NCBI RefSeq assembly: GCF_004331455.1
Contig: NZ_SJJR01000015.1
Location: 87,114-151,113 of the forward strand
Reading direction: 5' to 3'
Length of the DNA stretch: 64,000 bases
Origin: Micromonospora zingiberis
GTDB lineage: Bacteria > Actinomycetota > Actinomycetes > Mycobacteriales > Micromonosporaceae
Under the pieces are notes generated by a model. The model had not been told where the DNA came from, searched no databases, and saw only the letters and a list, made by a program, of their open reading frames with translations. Shown one piece after another: positions 24,369 through 33,335 of this stretch. Position 1 is the stretch's first letter; each line of letters starts with the position of its first letter. The translations under genes and the position numbers were made by a program.

Positions 24369-25571
24369 ATGCCCGATGATGCACCCACCTCGGTCGACGT
24401 CTGCATAGTCGGTGGTGGTGGCCGGGTGGGCCTGCCGCTGGGTATCGCGTTCGCTGCCCGTGGGCTCTCCGTCGTGCTGTACGACATCAACGCCGAGGCG
24501 GTCGCCACGGTCAACGCGGCCAAGTTGCCGTTTGCCGAGGCCGGGGCGGCTGAGCCGTTGGCCGAGGCGGTTGCTGCCGGCCGGTTGCGGGCGACCACCG
24601 ACCCGGCTGCGGTCGGCGCCTCGGAGCATCTGGTGGTGGTGGTCGGTACGCCGGTCGACGAGCATCTCAACCCGGACCTGGGTGCGGTGCCGCGGGCCCT
24701 GGAGCGGTGTGCCGAGCACCTGCGGGACGGGCAGCTGATCGTGCTGCGTAGCACCGTCTATCCCGGAGTGACGGCGCTGACCGAGAAACTGCTGGCCGGT
24801 CGGGGGCTGCATGCCGACGTGGCGTTCTGCCCGGAGCGGATCGCCGAGGGGCACGCGATGACGGAGTTGTTCACGCTGCCGCAGATCGTGGCGGCGCGGA
24901 CGCCGCAGGCGCTGGCCCGGGCGGAGAAGCTGTTCCGGCACCTGACCGACCGGATCGTCACCCTGACGCCCGAAGAGGCGGAGCTGGCGAAGCTGTTCAC
25001 CAACACCTGGCGGTACATCAAGTTCGCCACCGCCAACCAGTTCTGGATGATGGCCAACGATTTCGGGCTGGACTTCGCCCGGATCCGGCACGCCGTGGCG
25101 TACGAGTATCCGCGCGCCGCCGACCTGCCGATGCCCGGGTTCGCGGCCGGGCCGTGCCTGTTCAAGGACACCATGCAGTTGGCGGCGTTCAACCGGAACA
25201 ACTTCGTGCTGGGCCACTCGGCGATGCTGATCAACGAGGGGCTGCCGCTGTACCTGGTGTCCCGGTTGGAGGATCGGTTCGACCTGGCCGCCTCGACGGT
25301 GGGCATTCTCGGCATGGCCTTCAAGGGGGGCAGCGACGATCCTCGGGAGAGCCTGGCGTACAAGCTGCGCAAGATCCTGGCGTTGAAGACCCGGGAGACG
25401 CTCTGCACCGACCCGTACGTGGCCGACGAGCGGCTCGTCGACCTCGATGAGGTGCTGCGCCGGGCCGACCTGCTGGTCATCGCCGCGCCGCACGAGCAGT
25501 ACGCCCGCCTCGACACCGACAAACCGGTGATCGACATGTGGGGCCTGACCGGGCAGGGGGTGCGGGTGTGA
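24369..25571 (+). CDS. Nucleotide-sugar dehydrogenase (UDP-glucose/UDP-ManNAc dehydrogenase family)
   Basis: NAD-dependent four-electron oxidation of a UDP-hexose to a UDP-uronate, in the cytosol. The 400-residue protein has a Rossmann start (VCIVGGGGRVGLPLG). The PGFAAGPCLFKDT motif holds the catalytic Cys. The central dimerisation domain carries TNTWRYIKFATANQF with the conserved Lys/Asn region. The C-terminal sugar-binding domain has GMAFKGGSDDPRESLAYKL. It resembles the WecC/TuaD group; the substrate is not decidable. The start is ATG 24369. It overlaps the glycosyltransferase by 4 bp (GTGA). Confidence 0.88.
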   Translation: MPDDAPTSVDVCIVGGGGRVGLPLGIAFAARGLSVVLYDINAEAVATVNAAKLPFAEAGAAEPLAEAVAAGRLRATTDPAAVGASEHLVVVVGTPVDEHLNPDLGAVPRALERCAEHLRDGQLIVLRSTVYPGVTALTEKLLAGRGLHADVAFCPERIAEGHAMTELFTLPQIVAARTPQALARAEKLFRHLTDRIVTLTPEEAELAKLFTNTWRYIKFATANQFWMMANDFGLDFARIRHAVAYEYPRAADLPMPGFAAGPCLFKDTMQLAAFNRNNFVLGHSAMLINEGLPLYLVSRLEDRFDLAASTVGILGMAFKGGSDDPRESLAYKLRKILALKTRETLCTDPYVADERLVDLDEVLRRADLLVIAAPHEQYARLDTDKPVIDMWGLTGQGVRV

Positions 25572-26347
25572 TTCCCCGGGTCTCGGTGATCGTGCCGGTC
25601 TACAACGAGGGCGAGGCGATCGTCCGCTGCCTGGAGCGGATGCTGCGCGAGTTGTTGCTGCCGGCCGAGGTGCTGATCGTGCACGACATGCCGGAGGACA
25701 CCACGGTCCCGTACGTCGAACAGGCCGCCCGGACCGATCCTCGGGTGCGGGCGGTGCTGAACACCTACGGGCGCGGCCCGGCCAACGCGATCCGGTTCGG
25801 CATCGACGTGGCGCGGGCGCCGGTCGTGGTGGTGACGATGGCCGACGGCTGTGACGACCCCCGGCAGATCGACGAGTTGGCCCGGCTGGTGGATCGGGGT
25901 GTGGTGGTCGCCGCCGCCTCTCGGTACATGCCGGGCGGCCAGCAGGTCGGTGGGCCGAGGCTGAAGCGGATGATGTCCCGCTGGGCGGGTCGCAGCCTCT
26001 ACACCCTGGCGAGGGTGGGCACCCGGGACGCGACCAACAGCTTCAAGGCGTACGACACCGCCTTCGTTCGTGAGGTGGGCATCGAGTCGCGGACCGGTTT
26101 CGAGATCGGGCTGGAGTTGACCGCGAAGGCGACACGGTTGCGGCTGCCGGTGGCGGAGATCCCGACGATCTGGCTGGACCGGCCGCTCGGCGAGTCCCAC
26201 TTCGATCTCGGCCGGTTCCTCCCCGGGTACCTGCGCTGGTATGTGTTCGCCTACGGTCGACGGCTGAGCCGGGAGAAGCTGGCCGCCCGGGTGCGGACGG
26301 CGCCGGCTCCGGCCCGCAGCGGCAGCACCGAGTACGAGACGGCTTAG
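25568..26347 (+). CDS. Family 2 glycosyltransferase (dolichol-phosphate-mannose-synthase-like)
   Basis: GT-A-fold transferase, 259 residues. It has PRVSVIVPVYNEGEAI at the N-terminus, a DMPEDTT segment, and MADGCDDPRQID, where the DxD-like acidic pair binds the metal-nucleotide. TGFEIGLELTAKATRL matches the DPM1/GtrB-type acceptor helix. There is no C-terminal membrane domain, so it is probably a peripheral enzyme adding a sugar to a polyprenyl phosphate or a similar acceptor. The start is GTG 25568, overlapping the dehydrogenase stop. The epimerase gene follows after 8 bp. Confidence 0.85.
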   Translation: MIPRVSVIVPVYNEGEAIVRCLERMLRELLLPAEVLIVHDMPEDTTVPYVEQAARTDPRVRAVLNTYGRGPANAIRFGIDVARAPVVVVTMADGCDDPRQIDELARLVDRGVVVAAASRYMPGGQQVGGPRLKRMMSRWAGRSLYTLARVGTRDATNSFKAYDTAFVREVGIESRTGFEIGLELTAKATRLRLPVAEIPTIWLDRPLGESHFDLGRFLPGYLRWYVFAYGRRLSREKLAARVRTAPAPARSGSTEYETA

Positions 26348-26355
26348 GAGCGCAG

Positions 26356-27381
26356 GTGGCGAAGGTCCTGGTTACTGGTTCGGCCGGTTTCATCGGCGGC
26401 TATCTCGTCTCGGAGCTGTTGGACCGTGGCCACGAGGTGGTCGGGGTGGACAACTTCTCCAAGTACGGCCCGGTCAGCCACAGCTACGACGCGCATCCCC
26501 GGTTCCGCTTCGTCGAGGGCGACGCCCGCGACACCGACCTGCTGACCGAGTTGCTCGACGGCTGTGACCATCTGGTGGCCGGGGCGGCGATGATCGGTGG
26601 CATCTCCTACTTCCACGCGTACGCCTACGACCTGCTCGCCACCAACGAGCGGATCATGGCGGCGACCTGTGACGCGGCGCTGCGGGCCCACCGGGACGGC
26701 GCCCTGACCAAGGTCACCTACCTCTCCTCCTCGATGGTGTACGAGTCGACCGGGCACTGGCCGAGCCGGGAGGGCGACGAGCGGCGCATCCCGCCACCGC
26801 TGTCGTCGTACGGTTTTCAGAAGCTGGCCGTGGAGTACTACGCCCGGGCGGCCTGGGAGCAGTACCAGTTGCCGTACACGATCGTGCGGCCGTTCAACTG
26901 CGTGGGTGTGGGGGAGGGTCGGGCGCTGGGGCAGGCCGAGGTGCTCTCCGGCAACGTGAAGCTGGCCATGTCGCACGTGGTGCCCGACCTGGTGCAGAAG
27001 ATCGTCAAGGGGCAGGACCCGCTGCACATTCTCGGCGCGGGCGACCAGGTGCGGCACTACACCTACGGCGGGGACCTGGCCCGGGGCATCGCGTTGGCGA
27101 TCGAGCATCCGGCGGCGTACAACGAGGATTTCAACCTCTCGACCGCCCGGTCGACCACGGTGCTGGAACTCGCCGAGCTGATCTGGCACAAGATCAAGGG
27201 TGCCGAGGTGCCGTTCCGGTACGTCAGCGACGAGCCGTTCCGCTACGACGTGCGCATGCGCGTGCCGGACACCAGCAAGGCCAGCGAGGTGCTGGGCTTC
27301 ACCGCCGGCACCTCGCTGGACGAGATGCTGGCCGAGGTCATCCCGTGGGTCACCCAGGCGGTGCTGGACGGCCGGTTGTAG
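26356..27381 (+). CDS. NAD-dependent epimerase/dehydratase (extended SDR)
   Basis: Nucleotide-sugar modifying enzyme of 341 residues. The Rossmann glycine motif VTGSAGFIGGYL is at residues 6-17. The substrate region has a catalytic SSSMVYE and the YxxxK pair in SSYGFQKLAVEYY. VRPFNCVGVGEG follows the usual RPxNxxG pattern. It is the third gene of a glycan or nucleotide-sugar operon with the dehydrogenase and glycosyltransferase. GTG 26356 has AGGAG at 26346-26350. The stop is directly followed by the 55-bp dispersed repeat. Epimerase versus dehydratase activity is unresolved. Confidence 0.88.
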   Translation: MAKVLVTGSAGFIGGYLVSELLDRGHEVVGVDNFSKYGPVSHSYDAHPRFRFVEGDARDTDLLTELLDGCDHLVAGAAMIGGISYFHAYAYDLLATNERIMAATCDAALRAHRDGALTKVTYLSSSMVYESTGHWPSREGDERRIPPPLSSYGFQKLAVEYYARAAWEQYQLPYTIVRPFNCVGVGEGRALGQAEVLSGNVKLAMSHVVPDLVQKIVKGQDPLHILGAGDQVRHYTYGGDLARGIALAIEHPAAYNEDFNLSTARSTTVLELAELIWHKIKGAEVPFRYVSDEPFRYDVRMRVPDTSKASEVLGFTAGTSLDEMLAEVIPWVTQAVLDGRL

Positions 27382-27382
27382 A

Positions 27383-27437
27383 TGTAAGGAAGGGCCCCTT
27401 GTTAACGCCTGCGGTAGAGCAGGGGCCCCTTCTTAAC
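27383..27437. repeat. Dispersed 55-bp palindromic repeat, copy 2
   Basis: Same length and layout as 19081-19135, with about a dozen differences. The two palindromic cores here are AAGGGCCCCTT and AGGGGCCCCTT, followed by GTTAAC/CTTAAC. It begins 1 bp after the epimerase stop. In both places the element abuts the 3' end of a gene, so a terminator role is plausible. Confidence 0.85.
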
Positions 27438-27460
27438 AATCACCCACGTGGATGTCATTC

Positions 27461-27529
27461 TCATGCGTTCGACTGCATGAACTTGCAGTGCTGGCGCCGT
27501 GACTGCTAGCCTCCTTGCATAGTCATACG
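27461..27529 (+). promoter_or_regulatory. argC promoter region with candidate ARG boxes
   Basis: An inverted repeat TCATGC-N8-GCATGA (27461-27480) and an ARG-box-like TTGCATAGTCATACG (27515-27529) flank a possible promoter TTGCAG-N18-TAGCCT (27483-27512). The second box overlaps the ribosome site CGGAGGT of argC. Control by the ArgR encoded in this operon is expected from other actinobacteria. The boxes themselves are read by eye. Confidence 0.5.
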
Positions 27530-27538
27530 GAGGTAAGC

Positions 27539-28540
27539 ATGGGAATTCGGGTCGCGGTCGCCGGTGCGAGCGGCTACGCGGGTGGCGAGCTGCTCCGCCT
27601 GCTTGCCGGGCATCCCGAGTTCGACCTGGTCACCGCCACCGCGCACCGCCAGGCGGGGCAGCGGCTCGACACGGTGCACCCCCAGCTCGTCGGGCTGGAC
27701 CTGACCTTGGCCGAGACCGTACCGGAGGTGCTGGTCGAGGCCGACCTGGTCTTCCTCGCGTTGCCGCACGGCGAGTCCGCCGCCATCGCGGCGCAGTTGC
27801 CCGCCACGGCCCGGATCGTGGACCTGGGCGCGGACCACCGGCTCGCCGACGGCGACGCCTGGGCCCGCTACTACGGCGGCCCGCACGCCGGTACCTGGAC
27901 CTACGGCCTGCCGGAGTTGCCCGGGCAGGCCGAGCGGATCGCCGCCGCCATCCGGGTCGCCAACACCGGCTGTTACGCCGCGACGATCACCCTCGCGCTC
28001 GCGCCGCTGCTCGCGGCCGGTGCCGCCGAACCCGCCGACGTGGTGGTCGTCGCCGCGTCCGGCACCTCCGGGGCGGGTCGAGCCGCCAAGGCACACCTGC
28101 TGGCCAGCGAGGTGATGGGCGACCTGTCGCCGTACAAGGTCGGCGCCCACCAGCACGTACCCGAGATCAAGCAGGCCACCGGCGCGACCGGACTGTCCTT
28201 CACGCCGGTGCTGGCGCCGATGCCGCGCGGCATCCTGGCCACCGTGACCGCGCTGCCGACCGGCCCGGCCGACCCACGGGCGGTGCTGGCGCAGGCGTAC
28301 GCGGACAGCCCCTTCGTGCACCTGTTGCCCGAGGGACGCTGGCCGCACACCGCGGCGACCCTGGGCAGCAACTCCTGCCACCTCCAGGCCACCATCGACG
28401 CCGACTCCGGCCGACTGATCGTGGTCGCCGCCCTGGACAACCTCGGCAAGGGCGCCGCCGGTCAGGCGGTACAGAACGCCAACCTGATGTTCGGCCTGCC
28501 CGAGACCACGGGCCTGTCCTCGCTGGGGGTAACGCCATGA
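27539..28540 (+). CDS. argC: N-acetyl-gamma-glutamyl-phosphate reductase
   Basis: NADPH-dependent third step of arginine synthesis. The 333-residue protein has the NADP motif VAGASGYAGGELLRLL, the catalytic Cys in NTGCYAATITLALAPLL, and ASGTSGAGR plus the VGAHQHVPEI active-site His region. ATG 27539 (MGIRVAVAG) is chosen over the in-frame ATG at 27515 because CGGAGGT lies 5 nt upstream and the family starts here. It is the first gene of an eight-gene arginine operon; argJ overlaps by 4 bp. Confidence 0.97.
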   Translation: MGIRVAVAGASGYAGGELLRLLAGHPEFDLVTATAHRQAGQRLDTVHPQLVGLDLTLAETVPEVLVEADLVFLALPHGESAAIAAQLPATARIVDLGADHRLADGDAWARYYGGPHAGTWTYGLPELPGQAERIAAAIRVANTGCYAATITLALAPLLAAGAAEPADVVVVAASGTSGAGRAAKAHLLASEVMGDLSPYKVGAHQHVPEIKQATGATGLSFTPVLAPMPRGILATVTALPTGPADPRAVLAQAYADSPFVHLLPEGRWPHTAATLGSNSCHLQATIDADSGRLIVVAALDNLGKGAAGQAVQNANLMFGLPETTGLSSLGVTP

Positions 28541-29706
28541 CCGTCACCACGCCTCGCGGGTTCCGGGCGGCCGGGGTGGCCGCCGGTCTGAAGGCCAGCG
28601 GCGCACCGGACGTCGCGGTGGTCGTGAACGACGGCCCCGACGCCGGGGTGGCCGGAGTCTTCACCACCAACCGGGTCAAGGCCGCGCCGGTGCTCTGGAC
28701 CGAGCAGGTGCTCCGTGCCGGCGGGGTCCGGGTGGTGGTGCTCAACTCGGGCGGGGCGAACGCCTGCACCGGCCCGGCCGGATTCCAGGACACCCACGCC
28801 ACCGCCGAACACACCGCCGCCGAACTGACCTCGACCAGCGGACGGGAGTTCGGCGCGGGCGAGGTGGCGGTCTGCTCGACCGGCCTGATCGGTGAGCGGC
28901 TGCCGATGGACAAGCTCCTGCCGGGAGTGGGCGCCGCCATCCGGGGCCTGGCCGCCGACGGCGGTGACGCCGCCGCCGAGGCGATCATGACCACGGACAC
29001 CCGGCCGAAGACCACGGTGATCTCCGGCGCCGGCTGGACCGTGGGTGGCATGGCCAAGGGCGCCGGCATGCTCGCTCCCGGGATGGCCACCATGCTCTGC
29101 GTCCTGACCACCGACGCGGTGGCCGAACCGGAGACGCTCGACGCCGCGCTGCGGGCGGCCACCCGGGTCACCTTCGACCGGGTCGACTCCGACGGCTGCA
29201 TGTCCACCAACGACACCGTGCTGCTGCTGGCCAGCGGCGCCTCCGGCACCACACCGAGCGCCGCCGAACTGACCGCCGCGGTCACCGCCGCCTGCCACGA
29301 CCTGGCCCAGCAGTTGCTGGCCGACGCCGAGGGGGCCACCAAAGAGGTCGCCATCGAGGTGGTCGGCGCGGCCGGCGAGGACGACGCGGTCGAGGTGGGC
29401 CGCGCGGTGGCCCGCAACAACCTGGTGAAGACCGCACTGTTCGGCAACGACCCGAACTGGGGCCGGATCCTCGCCGCCGTCGGCACCACCGCCGCCGCGT
29501 TCGACCCGGACGCGATCGACGTGGCGGTCAACGGAATCTGGGTCTGCCGCTCCGGTGCCGCCGCCGAGGACCGGTCGAAGGTCGACCTCACCGGCCGGGA
29601 CGTCACCATCCGCATCGACCTGCACGCCGGGGCCGCCGAGGCGACGGTGTGGACCAACGACCTGTCGCACGCGTACGTGCACGAGAACTCGGCCTACTCG
29701 ACATGA
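28537..29706 (+). CDS. argJ: Glutamate N-acetyltransferase / amino-acid acetyltransferase (ornithine acetyltransferase)
   Basis: Recycles the acetyl group from N-acetylornithine to glutamate, making the pathway cyclic. The 389-residue Ntn-like protein is self-processed. KGAGMLAPGMATML holds the conserved cleavage/nucleophile Thr. NSGGANACTGP and the C-terminal GNDPNWGRI match the family. It overlaps argC and argB by 4 bp each (ATGA), so synthesis is coupled. Confidence 0.97.
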   Translation: MTVTTPRGFRAAGVAAGLKASGAPDVAVVVNDGPDAGVAGVFTTNRVKAAPVLWTEQVLRAGGVRVVVLNSGGANACTGPAGFQDTHATAEHTAAELTSTSGREFGAGEVAVCSTGLIGERLPMDKLLPGVGAAIRGLAADGGDAAAEAIMTTDTRPKTTVISGAGWTVGGMAKGAGMLAPGMATMLCVLTTDAVAEPETLDAALRAATRVTFDRVDSDGCMSTNDTVLLLASGASGTTPSAAELTAAVTAACHDLAQQLLADAEGATKEVAIEVVGAAGEDDAVEVGRAVARNNLVKTALFGNDPNWGRILAAVGTTAAAFDPDAIDVAVNGIWVCRSGAAAEDRSKVDLTGRDVTIRIDLHAGAAEATVWTNDLSHAYVHENSAYST

Positions 29707-30638
29707 CCATGAACCTGAACTCGGATCTCACCCGCGCCCAGGCCAAGGCGGCCACGCTGATCGAGGCGTTGCCCTGGCTGGCGCGGTTCTCCGGCGCCAC
29801 CGTCGTGGTCAAGTACGGCGGCAACGCCATGGTCGACCCCGAACTCCAGCGGGCCTTCGCCGCCGACATGGTGTTCCTGCGCTACGTCGGCCTCAAGCCG
29901 GTCGTGGTGCACGGCGGCGGCCCGCAGATCTCGGCGATGCTCGGACGGCTCGGCATCGACAGCGAGTTCCGGGGCGGCCTGCGGGTGACCACGCCGGAGG
30001 CGATGGATGTGGTCCGGATGGTGCTGGTCGGCCAGGTCGGGCGGGAACTCGTCGGGCTGATCAACGCGCACGGGCCGTTCGCGGTCGGGCTGTCCGGTGA
30101 GGACGCCGGGCTGTTCACCGCCGTCCGGCGACCCGCGTACGTCGATGGGCAGCCGGTCGACGTCGGGCAGGTCGGTGACGTCGAGTCGGTGGACATCTCG
30201 GCGGTGACGGACCTGATTGCGGCCGGCCGGATTCCGGTGATCTCCACCGTCGCGCCGGACGTCGACGGGGTGCTGCACAACCTGAACGCCGACACCGCCG
30301 CCGCCGCGCTCGCGGTCGCGCTGCTGGCGCGCAAGCTGGTCGTGCTCACCGACGTACCCGGCCTCTACGCCAACTGGCCGGACACCTCCAGTCTGATCAG
30401 CGAGATCAGCACCGACGACCTGGCGAAGCTGCTGCCGTCGCTGGAGTCGGGCATGGTGCCCAAGATGGAGGCCTGCCTGCGGGCGGTCAGCGGCGGCGTA
30501 CCGGCCGCGCACGTGGTCGACGGCCGGGTCGCCCACTCCACCCTGCTGGAAGTTTTCACCTCGGAAGGCTTCGGAACCATGGTCGTGAGCGCGCGGAGCG
30601 AGCTTGCGAGCCCCGTAGCCGCGGACAAGGAAGGCTGA
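29703..30638 (+). CDS. argB: Acetylglutamate kinase
   Basis: Phosphorylates N-acetylglutamate, usually the arginine-inhibited step. The 311-residue amino-acid-kinase-fold protein has VVKYGGNAM (ATP lysine), VVVHGGGPQIS (substrate loop), LNADTAAAALAVALLA, and TDVPGLYANWPD, with ESGMVPKMEACLRAV at the phosphate site. ATG 29703 overlaps argJ (ATGA); a second Met lies two codons later. A gap of 8 bp precedes argD. Confidence 0.97.
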   Translation: MTMNLNSDLTRAQAKAATLIEALPWLARFSGATVVVKYGGNAMVDPELQRAFAADMVFLRYVGLKPVVVHGGGPQISAMLGRLGIDSEFRGGLRVTTPEAMDVVRMVLVGQVGRELVGLINAHGPFAVGLSGEDAGLFTAVRRPAYVDGQPVDVGQVGDVESVDISAVTDLIAAGRIPVISTVAPDVDGVLHNLNADTAAAALAVALLARKLVVLTDVPGLYANWPDTSSLISEISTDDLAKLLPSLESGMVPKMEACLRAVSGGVPAAHVVDGRVAHSTLLEVFTSEGFGTMVVSARSELASPVAADKEG

Positions 30639-30646
30639 GGCCCGTC

Positions 30647-31900
30647 GTGACCGCCCTCACCGACCGGTGGCGCCAGTCCATGATGGACAACTACGGCACC
30701 CCACCGCTGGCCCTCGTCTCCGGTTCCGGCGCCGTCGTGGTCGACGACGCCGGCCGGGAGTACGTCGACCTGCTCGGCGGCATCGCCGTCAACTCCCTCG
30801 GGCACGCCCATCCAGCGGTGGTGGCCGCCGTGTCCAAGCAGGTCGCCACCCTCGGGCACGTGTCTAACCTGTACGTCGCCGAGCCGCCGGTGGCGCTGGC
30901 CGAGCTGCTGCTGGCCCTCGCCGGACGACCCGGACGGGTCTTCTTCGCCAACTCCGGCGCGGAGGCCAACGAGGCGGCGTTCAAGCTGTCCCGGCGTACC
31001 GGCCGTACCCACGTGGTGGCCACCGTGGGCGGCTTCCACGGTCGCACCATGGGTGCGCTCGCGTTGACGGGACAGCCGACCAAGGCCGACCCGTTCCGCC
31101 CGCTGCCCGGCGAGGTCAGCCACGTCCCGTACGGCGACGTGGCCGCGCTGGAGGCGGCGGTCACCGACGCCACCGCCATGGTGATCCTGGAGCCGATCCA
31201 GGGTGAGAACGGTGTGGTCGTCCCGCCCGCCGGTTACCTTGCCGCCGCCCGGCGGATCACCGCCCGGCACGGCGCGTTGCTGGTGCTCGACGAGGTGCAG
31301 ACCGGGATCGGCCGCACCGGACACTGGTTCGCCCACCAGGCCGACGGCATCGAACCGGACGTGGTCACGCTGGCCAAGGGGCTCGGCGGTGGGCTGCCGG
31401 TCAGTGCCACCCTCGCCTTCGGCCCGGTCGCCGACCTGCTGGCCCCCGGCTCGCACGGCAGCACCTTCGGCGGCAATCCGGTCAGCTGCGCCGCCGCCCT
31501 CGCGGTGATCTCCACCATCGCCCACGAGGGTTTGCTCGACCACGTCAAGCGGGTCGGTGAACGGCTGCGCCGGGGGATCGAGGCGCTCGGGCACCCCCTG
31601 CTCGGTGGGGTCCGGGGCGCCGGGTTGCTGCTCGGCGTGACGCTGACCGCGCCGGTGGCACCCGCCGCCGCCGAGGCGCTGCGCGCGGCCGGCTTCCTGG
31701 TCAACCCGGTGCAGCCGGACGTGCTCCGGCTCGCCCCGCCGCTGATCCTCACCCCCGCGCAGGCCGATGCCTTCCTGGCCGCCCTGCCCACCGCCCTCAC
31801 CGCCGCCGCGTCGTCGACCGTCGCCGACGAGCGGTCTGCGGCCGGGCGCACCACCACCCCGACCGACGTGGATCCGACCCCGACGGAGGCCCCCGCATGA
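30647..31900 (+). CDS. argD: Acetylornithine aminotransferase
   Basis: PLP-dependent class III aminotransferase converting N-acetylglutamate semialdehyde to N-acetylornithine. The 417-residue protein has GGIAVNSLGHAHP, FFANSGAEANEAAFKL, LDEVQTGIGRTG and the Schiff-base Lys in TLAKGLGGGLP, then HGSTFGGNP. A Thr/Pro-rich tail of about 30 residues extends past the fold. The start is GTG 30647. It overlaps argF by 4 bp. Confidence 0.96.
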   Translation: MTALTDRWRQSMMDNYGTPPLALVSGSGAVVVDDAGREYVDLLGGIAVNSLGHAHPAVVAAVSKQVATLGHVSNLYVAEPPVALAELLLALAGRPGRVFFANSGAEANEAAFKLSRRTGRTHVVATVGGFHGRTMGALALTGQPTKADPFRPLPGEVSHVPYGDVAALEAAVTDATAMVILEPIQGENGVVVPPAGYLAAARRITARHGALLVLDEVQTGIGRTGHWFAHQADGIEPDVVTLAKGLGGGLPVSATLAFGPVADLLAPGSHGSTFGGNPVSCAAALAVISTIAHEGLLDHVKRVGERLRRGIEALGHPLLGGVRGAGLLLGVTLTAPVAPAAAEALRAAGFLVNPVQPDVLRLAPPLILTPAQADAFLAALPTALTAAASSTVADERSAAGRTTTPTDVDPTPTEAPA

Positions 31901-32823
31901 CCCGGCACTTCCTGCGCGACGACGACCTGTCGCCCGCCGAGCAGTCCGCCGTGCTCGACCTGGCGGCGCGGATGAAGGCCGACCGGTTCGCGTACACCCC
32001 GCTGGCCGGGCCCCGGTCGGTGGCCGTGCTGTTCGACAAGCAGAGCCTGCGGACCCGGATCTCGTTCGACGCCGGCATCGCCGAACTCGGCGGTCACCCG
32101 CTCGTGGTGGACACCCAGGTCACCCACTTCGGCCGCGGCGAGACCCTGGGTGACGCCGGCCGGGTGCTGTCCCGGTACGTGGCCGCGATCGTGCTGCGGA
32201 CCCACGGTGACGACCGGATCGCCGAGGTGGCCGCCGGTGCCACCGTGCCGGTGATCAACGCACTGACCGACGGGTTCCACCCCTGTCAACTCCTGGCCGA
32301 CCTGCTCACCGTGCGGGAGCGGTGCGGCGGCACCGCGGGGCGGACCCTGACGTACGTCGGCGACGCGGCGAACAACATGGCCCAGTCGTACCTGCTGGCC
32401 GGCGCGACCGCCGGAATGCACGTGCGGGTCGCCGGTCCGGCCGACTTCGAGCCCGCCGTCGAGGTGGTGGCCCGGGCCGAGGAGATCGCCGCCGGCACCG
32501 GTGGCTCGGTCCGGGTGCTCACCGATCCGGTGGCCGCGGTCCGCGACGCCGACGTGATCGCCACCGACACCTGGACGTCGATGGGACAGGAGAGCGACGG
32601 GCTGGACCGGATCACCCCGTTCCTGCCCTACCAGGTCAACAAGGCGCTGCTCGGGTACGCGGCGCCCGAGGCGATCGTGCTGCACTGCCTGCCCGCACAC
32701 CGGGGTGAGGAGATCACCGACGAGGTGCTCGACGGCCCGCAGAGCGCGGTGTTCGACCAGGCGGAGAATCGGCTGCACGCCCAGAAGGCGCTGCTGACGT
32801 TCCTGCTCGGGGAGAAGACATGA
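31897..32823 (+). CDS. argF: Ornithine carbamoyltransferase
   Basis: Makes citrulline from ornithine and carbamoyl phosphate. The 308-residue protein has SLRTRISFDAGI, the carbamoyl-phosphate loop (Ser-Leu-Arg-Thr-Arg instead of the commoner S-T-R-T-R). It also has LRTHGDDRIAEVA, HPCQLLADLLT and the ornithine-site HCLPAHRGEEI. It overlaps argD and argR by 4 bp each. Confidence 0.96.
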   Translation: MTRHFLRDDDLSPAEQSAVLDLAARMKADRFAYTPLAGPRSVAVLFDKQSLRTRISFDAGIAELGGHPLVVDTQVTHFGRGETLGDAGRVLSRYVAAIVLRTHGDDRIAEVAAGATVPVINALTDGFHPCQLLADLLTVRERCGGTAGRTLTYVGDAANNMAQSYLLAGATAGMHVRVAGPADFEPAVEVVARAEEIAAGTGGSVRVLTDPVAAVRDADVIATDTWTSMGQESDGLDRITPFLPYQVNKALLGYAAPEAIVLHCLPAHRGEEITDEVLDGPQSAVFDQAENRLHAQKALLTFLLGEKT

Positions 32824-33335
32824 CCGCACCGCTGACCCGTGCCGCCCGGCACGCCCGCATCGTCGAGCTGATCCGCGACAAGGCGATCCGGTCGCAGACC
32901 GAACTGGCCGAACTGCTCGGCGACGAGGGAGTCCAGGTCACCCAGGCCACCCTCTCCCGCGATCTGAAGGAACTCGGCGCGGTCACCGCTCGCGGCGGCG
33001 ACGGCCGCGCCGTGTACGTCATCCCGGAGGACGGTCACCGTCCGTTGCGCGACGCGGAGGCGGCGCCGGCCCGTCTGGTACGGCTGCTGCGCGAACTGCT
33101 CAACGAGGTGGACTCCAGCGGCAACATCGCGGTGCTGCGCACCCCGCCGGGCGCCGCCCACTATCTGGCCAGCGCGCTGGACCGGGCAGGTCTGCCGGAG
33201 GTCGTCGGCACCATCGCCGGCGACGACACCATCCTCGTCGTGGCCCGGGAGACCGACGGCGGTGCCGCGCTCGGCGAACGGCTCGCCGGCTGGGCCCGCC
33301 GCGACGAGCACGTGGAAGGGAGCGCCGGGCCGTGA
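32820..33335 (+). CDS. argR: Arginine repressor
   Basis: Arginine-responsive hexameric DNA-binding protein that would repress this operon through the sites near argC. The 171-residue protein has an N-terminal winged helix (SQTELAELLGDEGVQVTQATLSRDLKEL) and a C-terminal oligomerisation/arginine domain with GTIAGDDTILVVARE, including the conserved paired Asp. It is embedded in the operon with 4-bp overlaps on both sides, as is usual in actinobacteria, so it represses its own synthesis. Confidence 0.96.
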   Translation: MTAPLTRAARHARIVELIRDKAIRSQTELAELLGDEGVQVTQATLSRDLKELGAVTARGGDGRAVYVIPEDGHRPLRDAEAAPARLVRLLRELLNEVDSSGNIAVLRTPPGAAHYLASALDRAGLPEVVGTIAGDDTILVVARETDGGAALGERLAGWARRDEHVEGSAGP

